Origin: an uncultured Clostridia bacterium
GTDB lineage: Bacteria > Bacillota > Clostridia > Christensenellales > DTU072
Length of the DNA stretch: 48,305 nt
Assembly: GCA_944349735.1 (NCBI GenBank)
Contig: CALVNM010000007.1
Span: 1 to 48,305, forward strand
Reading direction: 5' to 3'
Shown: piece by piece, positions 15,176 to 23,481 of the stretch
Layout of the letters: each line of letters begins with the position of its first letter
Numbering within the stretch: the first letter of the stretch is position 1
The notes under the pieces: generated by a model
Databases searched by the model: none
The model's input: only the letters and a program-made list of their open reading frames with translations
Told to the model about the DNA's origin: nothing
Program-made: the position numbers and the translations under genes

Positions 15176-16987
15176 ATGAAACGGAAAACAGCGGCGATAG
15201 TTTTGATACTTGCATTGCTTACGCTCGTAGCGGCGGGTTGCGTCGATAAAAACGCATCCGACGTAAAAACCGTTCCCGATATTTTCACGAATTACACTTC
15301 AACCGCCGCATACAACACGATAACCGAAAAGTTGCGCTTGGGCGACGGCGTCAAGGTGTCGAGTTATGACGGAGCGAACGACGTTTTCGTCACGGAAAAC
15401 TCCATAGAAGTATCGTCTGTCACTTTCAAGAGATACGGGTTTTGCTCTTCGAGCGAAGTATACGTGGATCCTAGGTATTATTCCGTCCTCGACATAAGGG
15501 GAGATCATGCGATAGTGGTCGCGGCTACGCTCGAGAACGGAGAAGAGATCAATTACGTGGGGCTTGTCCGCTTCCGCGGCAAATACGGATTCTACGAATT
15601 CGGTTTTACCTATCCGTACGCTCCGCTTATAACCCAGCTCACTTTCCTCAGCGACAGGTATCTCATTATGCTCGGAGACAAGAGCGTGACGGATTTCGGT
15701 AGCGGCTACAGTTACGCCACTATATACGATTACGTCAGCGCCAACGGTCTTATGGAGACGGCGAGAGTTAAAAACGTCGACAACAGCACCCGTTTCGTCT
15801 GTGAGGACGGGTATCTCGCCGCGGTACACGCCGACCGCGTGGATTTTTATAATCTCAACGAGATCGACGCGGAAGGCTACCTCGTCAAAAAGTATACGGT
15901 TTCCTTCTTCACCGAAAATATTTACGATTCGTCCGAATGCAATACCGAAGTGTATTATCTCGGCGGCGGCTGGTTCATCGCAAGCAGTACCTATACTTCC
16001 TCCGAAGCCTTCGATACTTACGAATTCACGCGCACCGACGAGGAAAACAACGTTTATTACGTCGCCATGAAGAGCAAGCGCATCTCCATGACGTCAGGTA
16101 AGGAATTCGATTCCGAACGCGTAGTGATGGTCTCCAATAAATACACGTCGCAGAACGTAAGAGGTTTGTGCGACGCTATCAATACGGAGGATACCGCCAA
16201 CGTTCAGAACTGGAAGTCGCCGTACGTGCTGCCCGTACTTCCCACGAGCGAGATAGTCAATGCCGGTTATTCTATAGTGTATTATTACTATTATTATTAC
16301 AATTCCGAGAATGTGAGAAGCTGGGCGACGTCCTTCCAGATCTACGACACGTCAGGCAACGCCACCGTGGCTACCAACCTCGTATTGCCGCCCGTTTTCG
16401 TAGACGGATACGGGCTCCAGAATGCCGATCCCAATTTCTCGCTCGCGTTGAGCGAGGTCGGTTATCATAAATACTCCGACGGCGTAAGAGTGTCTCTGCT
16501 CGATATGAACGATTCGACAGGATATTTCAATGCTTTCGTACACAACGGCATCATCATCGCTTATAAAGAGAGCATCACTACGAGCGAGATAGTTATGACG
16601 GTGGGCGCGGTCAGAGCTTCCGACGGTAAAATAGTACTGCCTTTCGATTACGACGCGGTGTCGCCGTTCTTCGGTAATTACGCGACTGCGTCGATAACGG
16701 TCACGCAGGCGGCGGACGGCTCGATAGAAGAACAGGCTTTCTATCGCGTCGGACTTGACGGAAGCGTGACTTCCATTCCCGATTGCTACCGTATGTGCAA
16801 CGGAGTGTACGTGACGCGCAATTCACAGGGTAAATTCGGACTGTGCGCCAATGACGGCGCGGTACTCCTCGGCAATAAATGCGAAGAGGTCTCCACCGTG
16901 GATTATTGTTTCAAAGACGGCAAAACCTTCTATACCGTGGTCGCTACCGTCGAGAACGGGTGCGGAGTGATATATGAACTCGGTTGA
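15176..16987 (+). CDS. Lipoprotein of unknown function, WG/beta-propeller-like
   Basis: A 603-residue secreted lipoprotein: signal peptide with lipobox VAAGC and cysteine 22. The body is rich in beta-strand-like segments. Stretches such as GLVRFRGKYGFYEFG and QGKFGLCANDGAVL resemble WG-type repeats, which often form beta-propellers in surface proteins, so a propeller-like fold is a guess. A run of seven tyrosines is encoded near 16278-16299. The ATG at 15176 is chosen because it begins a canonical signal sequence; the open frame runs upstream to 14717, across the promoter and the tspO region. No Shine-Dalgarno sequence is seen, consistent with a leaderless mRNA. The 3' end overlaps the Sua5 gene by 14 bases. 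Confidence 0.8.
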   Translation: MKRKTAAIVLILALLTLVAAGCVDKNASDVKTVPDIFTNYTSTAAYNTITEKLRLGDGVKVSSYDGANDVFVTENSIEVSSVTFKRYGFCSSSEVYVDPRYYSVLDIRGDHAIVVAATLENGEEINYVGLVRFRGKYGFYEFGFTYPYAPLITQLTFLSDRYLIMLGDKSVTDFGSGYSYATIYDYVSANGLMETARVKNVDNSTRFVCEDGYLAAVHADRVDFYNLNEIDAEGYLVKKYTVSFFTENIYDSSECNTEVYYLGGGWFIASSTYTSSEAFDTYEFTRTDEENNVYYVAMKSKRISMTSGKEFDSERVVMVSNKYTSQNVRGLCDAINTEDTANVQNWKSPYVLPVLPTSEIVNAGYSIVYYYYYYYNSENVRSWATSFQIYDTSGNATVATNLVLPPVFVDGYGLQNADPNFSLALSEVGYHKYSDGVRVSLLDMNDSTGYFNAFVHNGIIIAYKESITTSEIVMTVGAVRASDGKIVLPFDYDAVSPFFGNYATASITVTQAADGSIEEQAFYRVGLDGSVTSIPDCYRMCNGVYVTRNSQGKFGLCANDGAVLLGNKCEEVSTVDYCFKDGKTFYTVVATVENGCGVIYELG

Positions 16988-17981
16988 TAAGGTCGTTAAC
17001 AAAAGCTACGATACCGTGGTAGGCGGCGTCGAACTTCTCGACGAAGCCGCGGAATGCATACGTCGCGGCGAACTTGTGGCATTTCCCACGGAAACGGTTT
17101 ACGGTCTCGGCGCTGACGCTTTCAACGAAGAAGCGGTGAGAAGCATTTTCGTTGCAAAAGGCAGACCGCAGGATAATCCTTTTATCGTTCACGTAGCTTC
17201 GCCGAAGGGGGCGGAAGTCGCCGTTTCTCATATTCCCGACGCGGCTTACAGGCTGTGGGAAAAGTTCTCTCCCGGACCTCTGACCATAGTGCTCCCGAAA
17301 AGCGAAAGAATGCCGCTTATTACGACCGGAGGACTCAATACTGTCGGAATAAGGATCCCGAACAATACGATTGCGCTCGAGCTGATACGACGTTCCGATT
17401 GCGCGATAGCCGCACCGAGCGCCAACACGAGCGGCAGGATAAGTCCCACGCGCGCCATGGACGTATACGAAGACATGCGCGGCAAGATACCGCTTATAAT
17501 AGACGGCGGACCGTCTACGGTCGGTATAGAAAGCACGGTTATAGACCTTACCCGAGAGGTTCCCACGGTGTTGCGCCCCGGCGCGATTACCGCGGAGATG
17601 CTTGCCGAGGTATTGGGAGAGGTCGTTAATCATAAAGGCAAAGTGGTGGTGGCGGCGGCGCCCGGTATGAAATACAAGCATTACGCGCCCGTCGTTCCCT
17701 GCATAGGAGCGCGCACTCCGGAAGCGGCTAGGAAGATAGCTTCGCGTTTTCCTTCGGCGGTAATCATGGGCGAAAGCTCTTTCGTAAAAGACATCGAAGG
17801 CGTCACGACGGTGAATCTGGGCGCGACTCCCGAGGAGTGTATGCGCAACGTCTTTTCGGAGATGCGGGACGCGGAGAAGGTATATTCCTGTATTGTCGTC
17901 GAAGACTTCTCGGAAAAGCCCGATTTCTACGCTCTCAATAACAGTCTTTCCAAGTCGACAGGCGGGAAAACCGAAGAATAA
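16974..17981 (+). CDS. tsaC: L-threonylcarbamoyladenylate synthase, Sua5 type
   Basis: Makes threonylcarbamoyl-AMP from threonine, bicarbonate and ATP, the first step of the t6A37 modification of ANN-decoding tRNAs. The YrdC domain covers about residues 18-205, with the signatures GELVAFPTETVYGLGADA, AKGRPQDNPFIVH, APSANTSGRISPT and GPSTVGIESTVID. A C-terminal Sua5 domain follows (about 215-330), beginning APGMKYKHYAPV, so this is the long two-domain form. The ATG lies inside the end of the lipoprotein gene, with GGAG upstream, implying translational coupling to a surface protein of unrelated function. A terminator follows the stop. Confidence 0.95.
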   Translation: MNSVDKVVNKSYDTVVGGVELLDEAAECIRRGELVAFPTETVYGLGADAFNEEAVRSIFVAKGRPQDNPFIVHVASPKGAEVAVSHIPDAAYRLWEKFSPGPLTIVLPKSERMPLITTGGLNTVGIRIPNNTIALELIRRSDCAIAAPSANTSGRISPTRAMDVYEDMRGKIPLIIDGGPSTVGIESTVIDLTREVPTVLRPGAITAEMLAEVLGEVVNHKGKVVVAAAPGMKYKHYAPVVPCIGARTPEAARKIASRFPSAVIMGESSFVKDIEGVTTVNLGATPEECMRNVFSEMRDAEKVYSCIVVEDFSEKPDFYALNNSLSKSTGGKTEE

Positions 17982-18009
17982 ACCTGCTTAAGCGTAAAAT
18001 TTCTCCTCG

Positions 18010-18034
18010 AACGCGCGCGATTGCGCGTTTTATT
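18010..18034 (+). terminator. Terminator after the tsaC gene
   Basis: AACGCGC (18010-18016) pairs with GCGCGTT (18023-18029) around a six-base loop, followed by TTATTATT. It is located just before the rpiB promoter. Confidence 0.7.
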
Positions 18035-18042
18035 ATTAAGTG

Positions 18043-18071
18043 TTGAATTTTTAGTCAAACGGTATTATAAT
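18043..18071 (+). promoter_or_regulatory. Promoter of the rpiB/V-ATPase operon
   Basis: TTGAAT (18043-18048), 17 bases, perfect TATAAT (18066-18071). The start near 18078 gives a 60-base leader containing a GCCGT/ACGGC hairpin (18084-18100) before the rpiB ribosome site. Confidence 0.75.
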
Positions 18072-18137
18072 AATTTATATATGCCGTTATCACGACGGCT
18101 TGCTTCGCGCGTCGAGCGTTACGCGAAAGGAGGTCTT

Positions 18138-18584
18138 ATGAAAATCGCCATAGGTTGCGATCACGGCGGTATCGTTCTCAAGGAAGCCGTTATCAAAGCG
18201 GTAGCCGAACTCGGATTCGATTACGAAGATCTCGGCACCTACGACACTGCTTCGGTGGATTATCCCGATTATGCGGAGAAAGTCGCGGACGCCGTCGCGT
18301 CCGGTAAAGCCGACAAAGGCGTGCTTCTGTGCGGCACCGGGATAGGGATCTCCATAGCCGCGAACAAAATCGACGGTATCCGTTGCGCGCACGTGACGGA
18401 CGCGTTCTCCGCGCAGATGGCGGCGGAACACAATAACGCCAATATTCTCGCCATGGGCGGCAGGATAACTTCGCCCGAGGACGCGTATGAATTTACCAAG
18501 ATATTCCTTACTACGCCTTTTGCGGGCGGAAGACACGCTACGCGCGTCGATAAAATCATGAAACTGGAGAAACGCAATGGATAA
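18138..18584 (+). CDS. rpiB: Ribose-5-phosphate isomerase B
   Basis: Interconverts ribose 5-phosphate and ribulose 5-phosphate in the pentose phosphate pathway; some relatives act on allose or galactose phosphates. 148 residues, normal length. Family marks are IGCDHGG at the start, the catalytic cysteine 65 in GVLLCGTGIG, and AEHNNANILAMGGR. AAAGGAGGT lies seven bases before the ATG at 18138, which settles the start against an upstream in-frame extension. It is the first gene of a long transcript; its end overlaps the first V-ATPase gene by eight bases. Confidence 0.96.
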   Translation: MKIAIGCDHGGIVLKEAVIKAVAELGFDYEDLGTYDTASVDYPDYAEKVADAVASGKADKGVLLCGTGIGISIAANKIDGIRCAHVTDAFSAQMAAEHNNANILAMGGRITSPEDAYEFTKIFLTTPFAGGRHATRVDKIMKLEKRNG

Positions 18585-18903
18585 TATCAAAGAGATCGTC
18601 GACGGGATAGCGGAAGCGGAACGCGAGGCGCAGGATCTCATGCAGGCGGCGCTTAACGACGCCAAAACCGCAAATCTCGACGCGGAAGCGGAAGCGCAGC
18701 GGTTGGTAGCCGAAGCGAAAGTCAAAGTAAAGGAAGAGCGGCGCGCGGTAGCGGCGGAAGCCGAGCGTGACGCGGACGTCGCTTACGAGAAGACAATAGG
18801 CGAGGGCTTGAGACAGGCGGAAGCGATCGAAGCGCACGCGGATACATCCGCCGCCGAAAAAGCCATTATAGAGGCGTTTACAGCAAAGTATGTCGGTCGT
18901 TAG
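18577..18903 (+). CDS. ntpF: V-type ATPase subunit G/H (NtpF), peripheral stalk
   Basis: A 108-residue, almost wholly helical, Ala/Glu/Arg-rich protein without membrane segment, as expected for the small peripheral-stalk subunit that pairs with subunit E. Heptad-like patterns run through residues 5-90. Sequence alone would not identify it, but its place at the head of F-I-K-E-C-G-A-B-D does. It overlaps rpiB by eight bases and ntpI by fourteen, so all three are likely translationally coupled. Confidence 0.85.
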   Translation: MDNIKEIVDGIAEAEREAQDLMQAALNDAKTANLDAEAEAQRLVAEAKVKVKEERRAVAAEAERDADVAYEKTIGEGLRQAEAIEAHADTSAAEKAIIEAFTAKYVGR

Positions 18904-20896
18904 AATGCAAAAAATGAGCCTCGTGGCGCATGAGAGCGACCGCAGCAGGCTCCTTAAATTGTTCGTTAAGAGCGGAGCGGTCGAGGTCACGCGCACCGAG
19001 GTGATAGAGAATACCGCTTACGTTCAGGAGACTGAGCGCAAAGAGGAGTACGAATCCAAGCTCCTCAAGCTTACTTTCGCCATCGGTTTCCTCAAGGAAA
19101 TGAGTAAAGAATACAGACTCTTCGACAAAGAGAACGCGCCTAAACTCAATTTCAAGAAGGAAAACAGGCTCGTAGAACTGGACGAGTATTACGAGACGGC
19201 GAAAGACGAAGTGGAACTTTTTGCGGCAATATCCGACATGGAGAAGATCAATTCCGAGCTTGTCGCCATCAAATCGGAACGCGCTCGCATGGCGGCGCGT
19301 ATAGATCAGCTTCTCCCTTATACAGACATGCCTCTCAGGTTTTCCGAGATACGCAATACGGAACATACCGTGATGTTCGCGGGTCTCGTTCCGATAGAGA
19401 AAGCGGAAGCGCTGCGCGCCGATTGCGCGCCTTATGCCGAAACTGCGGTATTCGGCGCGGCTAAGCAGAGCGCGTTCGTGGCTGTCGCCTATAAAGACGA
19501 CGCTAAAGAACTCGAAACGGCGCTCGCCGCATACGATTTCGTTCCCTGCGCATACGATTACGACGACACAGCTTCGGGGATCATCGCGGAACTTAAAGAC
19601 CGCGACGCCACTCTCGAGCTTAGGCGCAAAGAGTTCGTGGAGCAGGGCATTTCCTATAAAGACAAACTTACGCCCGTAAAGGTGCTTTACGATTATTACA
19701 AGATCGAAGTCGCGAAAGCCGACGTTATGGAACTTTGTCCGAGAACGGGCAAGGCTTTCGTCATGGAAGGCTGGGTGCCCGTAGACAAGGTAGAGCCGCT
19801 GACGAAGGACATAAAACGGAAATGCAAACTTACCGAAGTCTTCTTCAGAGATCCCGCCGACGGCGAACAGCCGCCGACCCTTCTTAAATCCGATCCCGTT
19901 ACCGGAGCTTTCCAAGGAATCACCGAAATGTTCGGCGTTCCCGCTTACAGAGAGCGCGACCCCGGGATTTTCGTCGCTATTTTCTATTTCCTTTTCTTCG
20001 GCATAATGATAAGCGACGCGGGCTACGGTCTTATAATGGCGTTGGTCTGCTTCCTTATAGTCAAAATCGTCAAACCCGTCAAAAACAGCGGCAGAATGCT
20101 GATAATGTTCGGACTTTGCGGCATTTCCACGGTTATATGGGGCGCACTGTTCGGCGGTTGGTTCAGCATCACGCTTAAAGAAGGTTCCTTCCTCGATAAG
20201 CTTTCCTGGTTCAACCCTATGAACGAGCCCCTTAAAATGTTTTTGCTTTCGCTCGCGATGGGCGTCATTCAGATGGCAACGGGCTTCGCCCTCAAAGGTA
20301 TCGACGAGATTAAATCGAAGCAAATCTGGAGCGGGATATTCAACCAGTTCGGCTGGGTAGTGATATTCATAGGGCTCGCCCTTCTTTTCCCCACGCTTAC
20401 CGTTTTCCTCGGAGCGATCAACCCCGACCCCGTGCCGGAATGGATAGGGGTGACGGGCGATATAGGTATGTACGTTGCGATAGCGGGCTTCGCTATGATA
20501 ATTTTAGGCGGCGCCGCAGGTAAGAAAAATCCTCTCAAAATGGTCACCGGCGCCCTCGGTAACGTCTACGGCTCCATTAACGTGGTAAGCGATCTCCTGT
20601 CTTATTCGAGGCTTTTCGGGCTGGGACTCACTACGGGCGTCATAGGTTACGTCGTCAATATGCTCGCCGACCTCATAGTCAACACCTTCTTCGGCGGCGG
20701 CTGGTACGGCTGGATAGTAGCCGTGCCCGTCCTTATCGTAGGGCATGCCTTCAACCTCTCCATAAACCTGCTCGGCGCTTACGTGCACGATTCGAGATTG
20801 CAGTACATCGAGTTCTTCGGCAGATTCTACGAGGGCAAAGGTCACGCCTTCAACCCGCTCGGAGGTAAAACGCAGTACACTTACCTCAACAATTAG
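18890..20896 (+). CDS. ntpI: V-type ATPase subunit I (a-subunit homologue)
   Basis: The membrane stator subunit that forms the ion half-channels against the K ring. The N-terminal half (about residues 1-340) is cytoplasmic and charged; the C-terminal half has seven to eight hydrophobic helices, starting IFVAIFYFLFFGIMISDAGYG, and includes SYSRLFGLGLTTGVIG, where family members carry the essential arginine. 668 residues, typical length. The N-terminus SVVRMQKMSLVAHE matches the family, supporting the start at 18890 inside ntpF. An intercistronic hairpin and an A-rich spacer follow before ntpK. Confidence 0.96.
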   Translation: MSVVRMQKMSLVAHESDRSRLLKLFVKSGAVEVTRTEVIENTAYVQETERKEEYESKLLKLTFAIGFLKEMSKEYRLFDKENAPKLNFKKENRLVELDEYYETAKDEVELFAAISDMEKINSELVAIKSERARMAARIDQLLPYTDMPLRFSEIRNTEHTVMFAGLVPIEKAEALRADCAPYAETAVFGAAKQSAFVAVAYKDDAKELETALAAYDFVPCAYDYDDTASGIIAELKDRDATLELRRKEFVEQGISYKDKLTPVKVLYDYYKIEVAKADVMELCPRTGKAFVMEGWVPVDKVEPLTKDIKRKCKLTEVFFRDPADGEQPPTLLKSDPVTGAFQGITEMFGVPAYRERDPGIFVAIFYFLFFGIMISDAGYGLIMALVCFLIVKIVKPVKNSGRMLIMFGLCGISTVIWGALFGGWFSITLKEGSFLDKLSWFNPMNEPLKMFLLSLAMGVIQMATGFALKGIDEIKSKQIWSGIFNQFGWVVIFIGLALLFPTLTVFLGAINPDPVPEWIGVTGDIGMYVAIAGFAMIILGGAAGKKNPLKMVTGALGNVYGSINVVSDLLSYSRLFGLGLTTGVIGYVVNMLADLIVNTFFGGGWYGWIVAVPVLIVGHAFNLSINLLGAYVHDSRLQYIEFFGRFYEGKGHAFNPLGGKTQYTYLNN

Positions 20897-20910
20897 CCGC
20901 GCGATAATAC

Positions 20911-20927
20911 TACGCGCTTCGCGCGCA
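20911..20927 (+). repeat. Intercistronic hairpin repeat, copy 1
   Basis: TACGCGCTTCGCGCGCA forms a CGCGC-TTC-GCGCG hairpin between ntpI and ntpK. The same 17-mer with one change is found at 38532-38548, in another spacer. No T tract follows, so it is not a terminator; it may mark an mRNA processing or stability site. Confidence 0.5.
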
Positions 20928-21506
<579 letters not shown>

Positions 21507-21573
21507 TTATTAAGTTCCGTACCGTAGTCACTTACGCGCGAAACGCGCAATCATTATAATCTAAGGATAGTAT

Positions 21574-22155
21574 ATGGAAAACAAAATCGCAGCCAGGATC
21601 GTGTCCGATGCGGTCAGAATGTCCAATTCCACCCGCGAAGAGGGCAGTCGGAAGGCGCAGGAGATCATAGAACGCGCACGTAACGACGTGAGGATCTTCC
21701 GCGAGCAGAATTTACGCGAGACCGAGATACTTCGCCGGGAGATACTCGAGCGCAAAGAGTCCGTGGCGCGGCTCGAAGTCAAGAAGCTCGCGCTTCAGGC
21801 TAAACAGCGCGTATTGGACGCCGCGTTCGAGAGAGCCATGGATTCCGTCAGAGCGCTCCCGAAAGATAAATACCTCGCTATAGTCGAAGGTATGCTTTCG
21901 AACGCAGAGGACGGCGACGTCGTGAAGATCGCGGAATGCGACGCCAAGCTCATAACGGCGGCTTTCGTCAAGAAAACCGCGGATAAGCTCGGTATAAAAC
22001 TCACGCTGTCGAAAGAGTATATCGATATACGCGGCGGCGTGGTGCTGAGCAACGGCAGTTACGATAAAAATTTCTCGCTGGAGACCGAATTCGATTCTCT
22101 GCGCGAGGAGATCGAACCGGCGATCGCAGCCGAGATATTCGGAGAACGTAAATAA
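21574..22155 (+). CDS. ntpE: V-type ATPase subunit E (peripheral stalk)
   Basis: A 193-residue soluble subunit of the peripheral stalk that pairs with NtpF. The first 85 residues are a long charged helix (many Arg/Glu pairs); the rest is the globular domain with DIRGGVVLSNGSYDKNFSLE, the family's hallmark region, and a Glu/Arg-rich end. AAGGA precedes the ATG. The 67-base spacer before it holds a small CGCG hairpin and a TATAAT-like sequence (21555-21560) without a good -35. The stop overlaps the ntpC start by one base. Confidence 0.92.
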   Translation: MENKIAARIVSDAVRMSNSTREEGSRKAQEIIERARNDVRIFREQNLRETEILRREILERKESVARLEVKKLALQAKQRVLDAAFERAMDSVRALPKDKYLAIVEGMLSNAEDGDVVKIAECDAKLITAAFVKKTADKLGIKLTLSKEYIDIRGGVVLSNGSYDKNFSLETEFDSLREEIEPAIAAEIFGERK

Positions 22156-23138
22156 TGCAAGAAGGGCTGATATTCGCCAATGCCGCGGTCAAATCGCGGG
22201 AAGAAAATCTTTTCTCGGGAGACCGTCTTTCCAGGATGCTGGAGGCGGACGCGCTTCAGGACGCCGTTAAAATTCTCATAGAAGCGGGCTACGGCGGCGG
22301 CACGGTGCCGGAAGATCCGATGGACTTCGAGACCATACTTTCCGCAGAAGCCGTCATAACGGATAAATTCGTTATGAGCGTTGCCCCGGAAGGCGCGGGT
22401 TTCGAGTGCTTCAGGTTACAGGCGGATTACCACAATATGAAAGCGCTTATGAAAGCGCGCTATACCGGTGCGGGAGCGGAAGGAATGTTGCGCGCGGGCG
22501 GGCTTATCGACGTTGACCTTCTGAAGGAAAAGCTCGAACGCGAAAATCCAGACATAAACCCGTACGCCGACGCGGCGGTAGCGGAAATAACCAAAGCCGC
22601 GGCGGACGGCAAGCCTTCGCCGAGGAAGATAGACACCGCCTTTGACAGAGCCATGTTCCGCGACATTGCGGCAAGGCTCGACCGAAGATCCGCACCTATG
22701 GAACTTAAAGAGTATTTCCGCGTGTATGCCGACGGACTCAATCTCGCGTCGTTCGTCAGAACGCTCGGAATAGGCGGGAATTTTACATTCTTCGAGGACG
22801 TGTTCACGGAAGGCGGAGACATATCTTCAGCCGATTTCGAGAAAGCGTTTCAGGAAGGCGTTTCGGCGGTGCCGGGACTCGTGAGAAGAACGCCGCTCGC
22901 GCCTTACGCGGACGCGCTCGCCGCAGGAGACGTCAGCGGTTTCGAAGTGGCGCGGGATGATTACCTTCTCGGGATATTCCGTAGAAACAAGTCGGAAATG
23001 TTCTCGGTAGCGCCCGTAATGGGATATTATCTCGCCAAGCAGAACGAGATAAGAGTATTGCGTATCGCGCTCGTCTGTATCAAAAACGGCGTCGATAAGC
23101 AGGAAATAAGAAAGAAACTGAGGGAACTCTATGCCTAA
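22155..23138 (+). CDS. ntpC: V-type ATPase subunit C (d-subunit homologue)
   Basis: The soluble funnel-shaped subunit that links the central rotor shaft to the K ring. 327 residues, all-helical, without membrane segments. Recognisable regions are FANAAVKSREENLFS at the start, the middle DYHNMKALMKARYTG, and the end MGYYLAKQNEIRVLRIALVCIKNG, close to the family's YYLAKE-x-E-x-x-x-IR pattern. The start overlaps ntpE by one base (TAATG) and the end overlaps ntpG by eight bases. Confidence 0.93.
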   Translation: MQEGLIFANAAVKSREENLFSGDRLSRMLEADALQDAVKILIEAGYGGGTVPEDPMDFETILSAEAVITDKFVMSVAPEGAGFECFRLQADYHNMKALMKARYTGAGAEGMLRAGGLIDVDLLKEKLERENPDINPYADAAVAEITKAAADGKPSPRKIDTAFDRAMFRDIAARLDRRSAPMELKEYFRVYADGLNLASFVRTLGIGGNFTFFEDVFTEGGDISSADFEKAFQEGVSAVPGLVRRTPLAPYADALAAGDVSGFEVARDDYLLGIFRRNKSEMFSVAPVMGYYLAKQNEIRVLRIALVCIKNGVDKQEIRKKLRELYA

Positions 23139-23454
23139 TAACAAGATCGCGGTTATAGGAGACAAGGATTCGGTGCTTGCGTTCCGCGCGCTCGGCGTGG
23201 ACGTATTCGACGCGCGCACCGACGAGGAGGCGGAAGACCGCCTCAAAAAACTCGCCCGCGAATATTCGGTCATATTCATTACCGAGGACATCGCGGAGAG
23301 GATCTCCGATATAGTCGCGCGGTATAAAACAAGACCGTATCCCGCAGTCATACCCGTGCCTTCCGCCAAGGGAAGCACCGGTTACGGCATGCGCGGTCTG
23401 TCCAAAGATGTCGAGAAGGCTATCGGCAGCGATATACTTTTCGGCGATAAATAA
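23131..23454 (+). CDS. ntpG: V-type ATPase subunit F (NtpG)
   Basis: Small rotor subunit (107 residues) of the central shaft, bound to subunit D. It has the family's Rossmann-like opening KIAVIGDKDSVLAFRALGVDVF and the middle IFITEDIAERI. It overlaps ntpC by eight bases, and ntpA follows after 27 bases. The end has no unusual features. Confidence 0.94.
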   Translation: MPNNKIAVIGDKDSVLAFRALGVDVFDARTDEEAEDRLKKLAREYSVIFITEDIAERISDIVARYKTRPYPAVIPVPSAKGSTGYGMRGLSKDVEKAIGSDILFGDK

Positions 23455-23481
23455 AGTCAATCCGCTCAAAAGGAGTAAATA

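Noticed and set aside
18878..20323. A 481-codon minus-strand frame opposite ntpI
   Set aside because: Shadow of a conserved V-ATPase gene that lies in an operon on the other strand.
21532..21560. Internal promoter before ntpE
   Set aside because: TATAAT at 21555-21560 is perfect, but the sequence 17 bases upstream (TTACGC) is a poor -35 and the gene is tightly placed in the operon.
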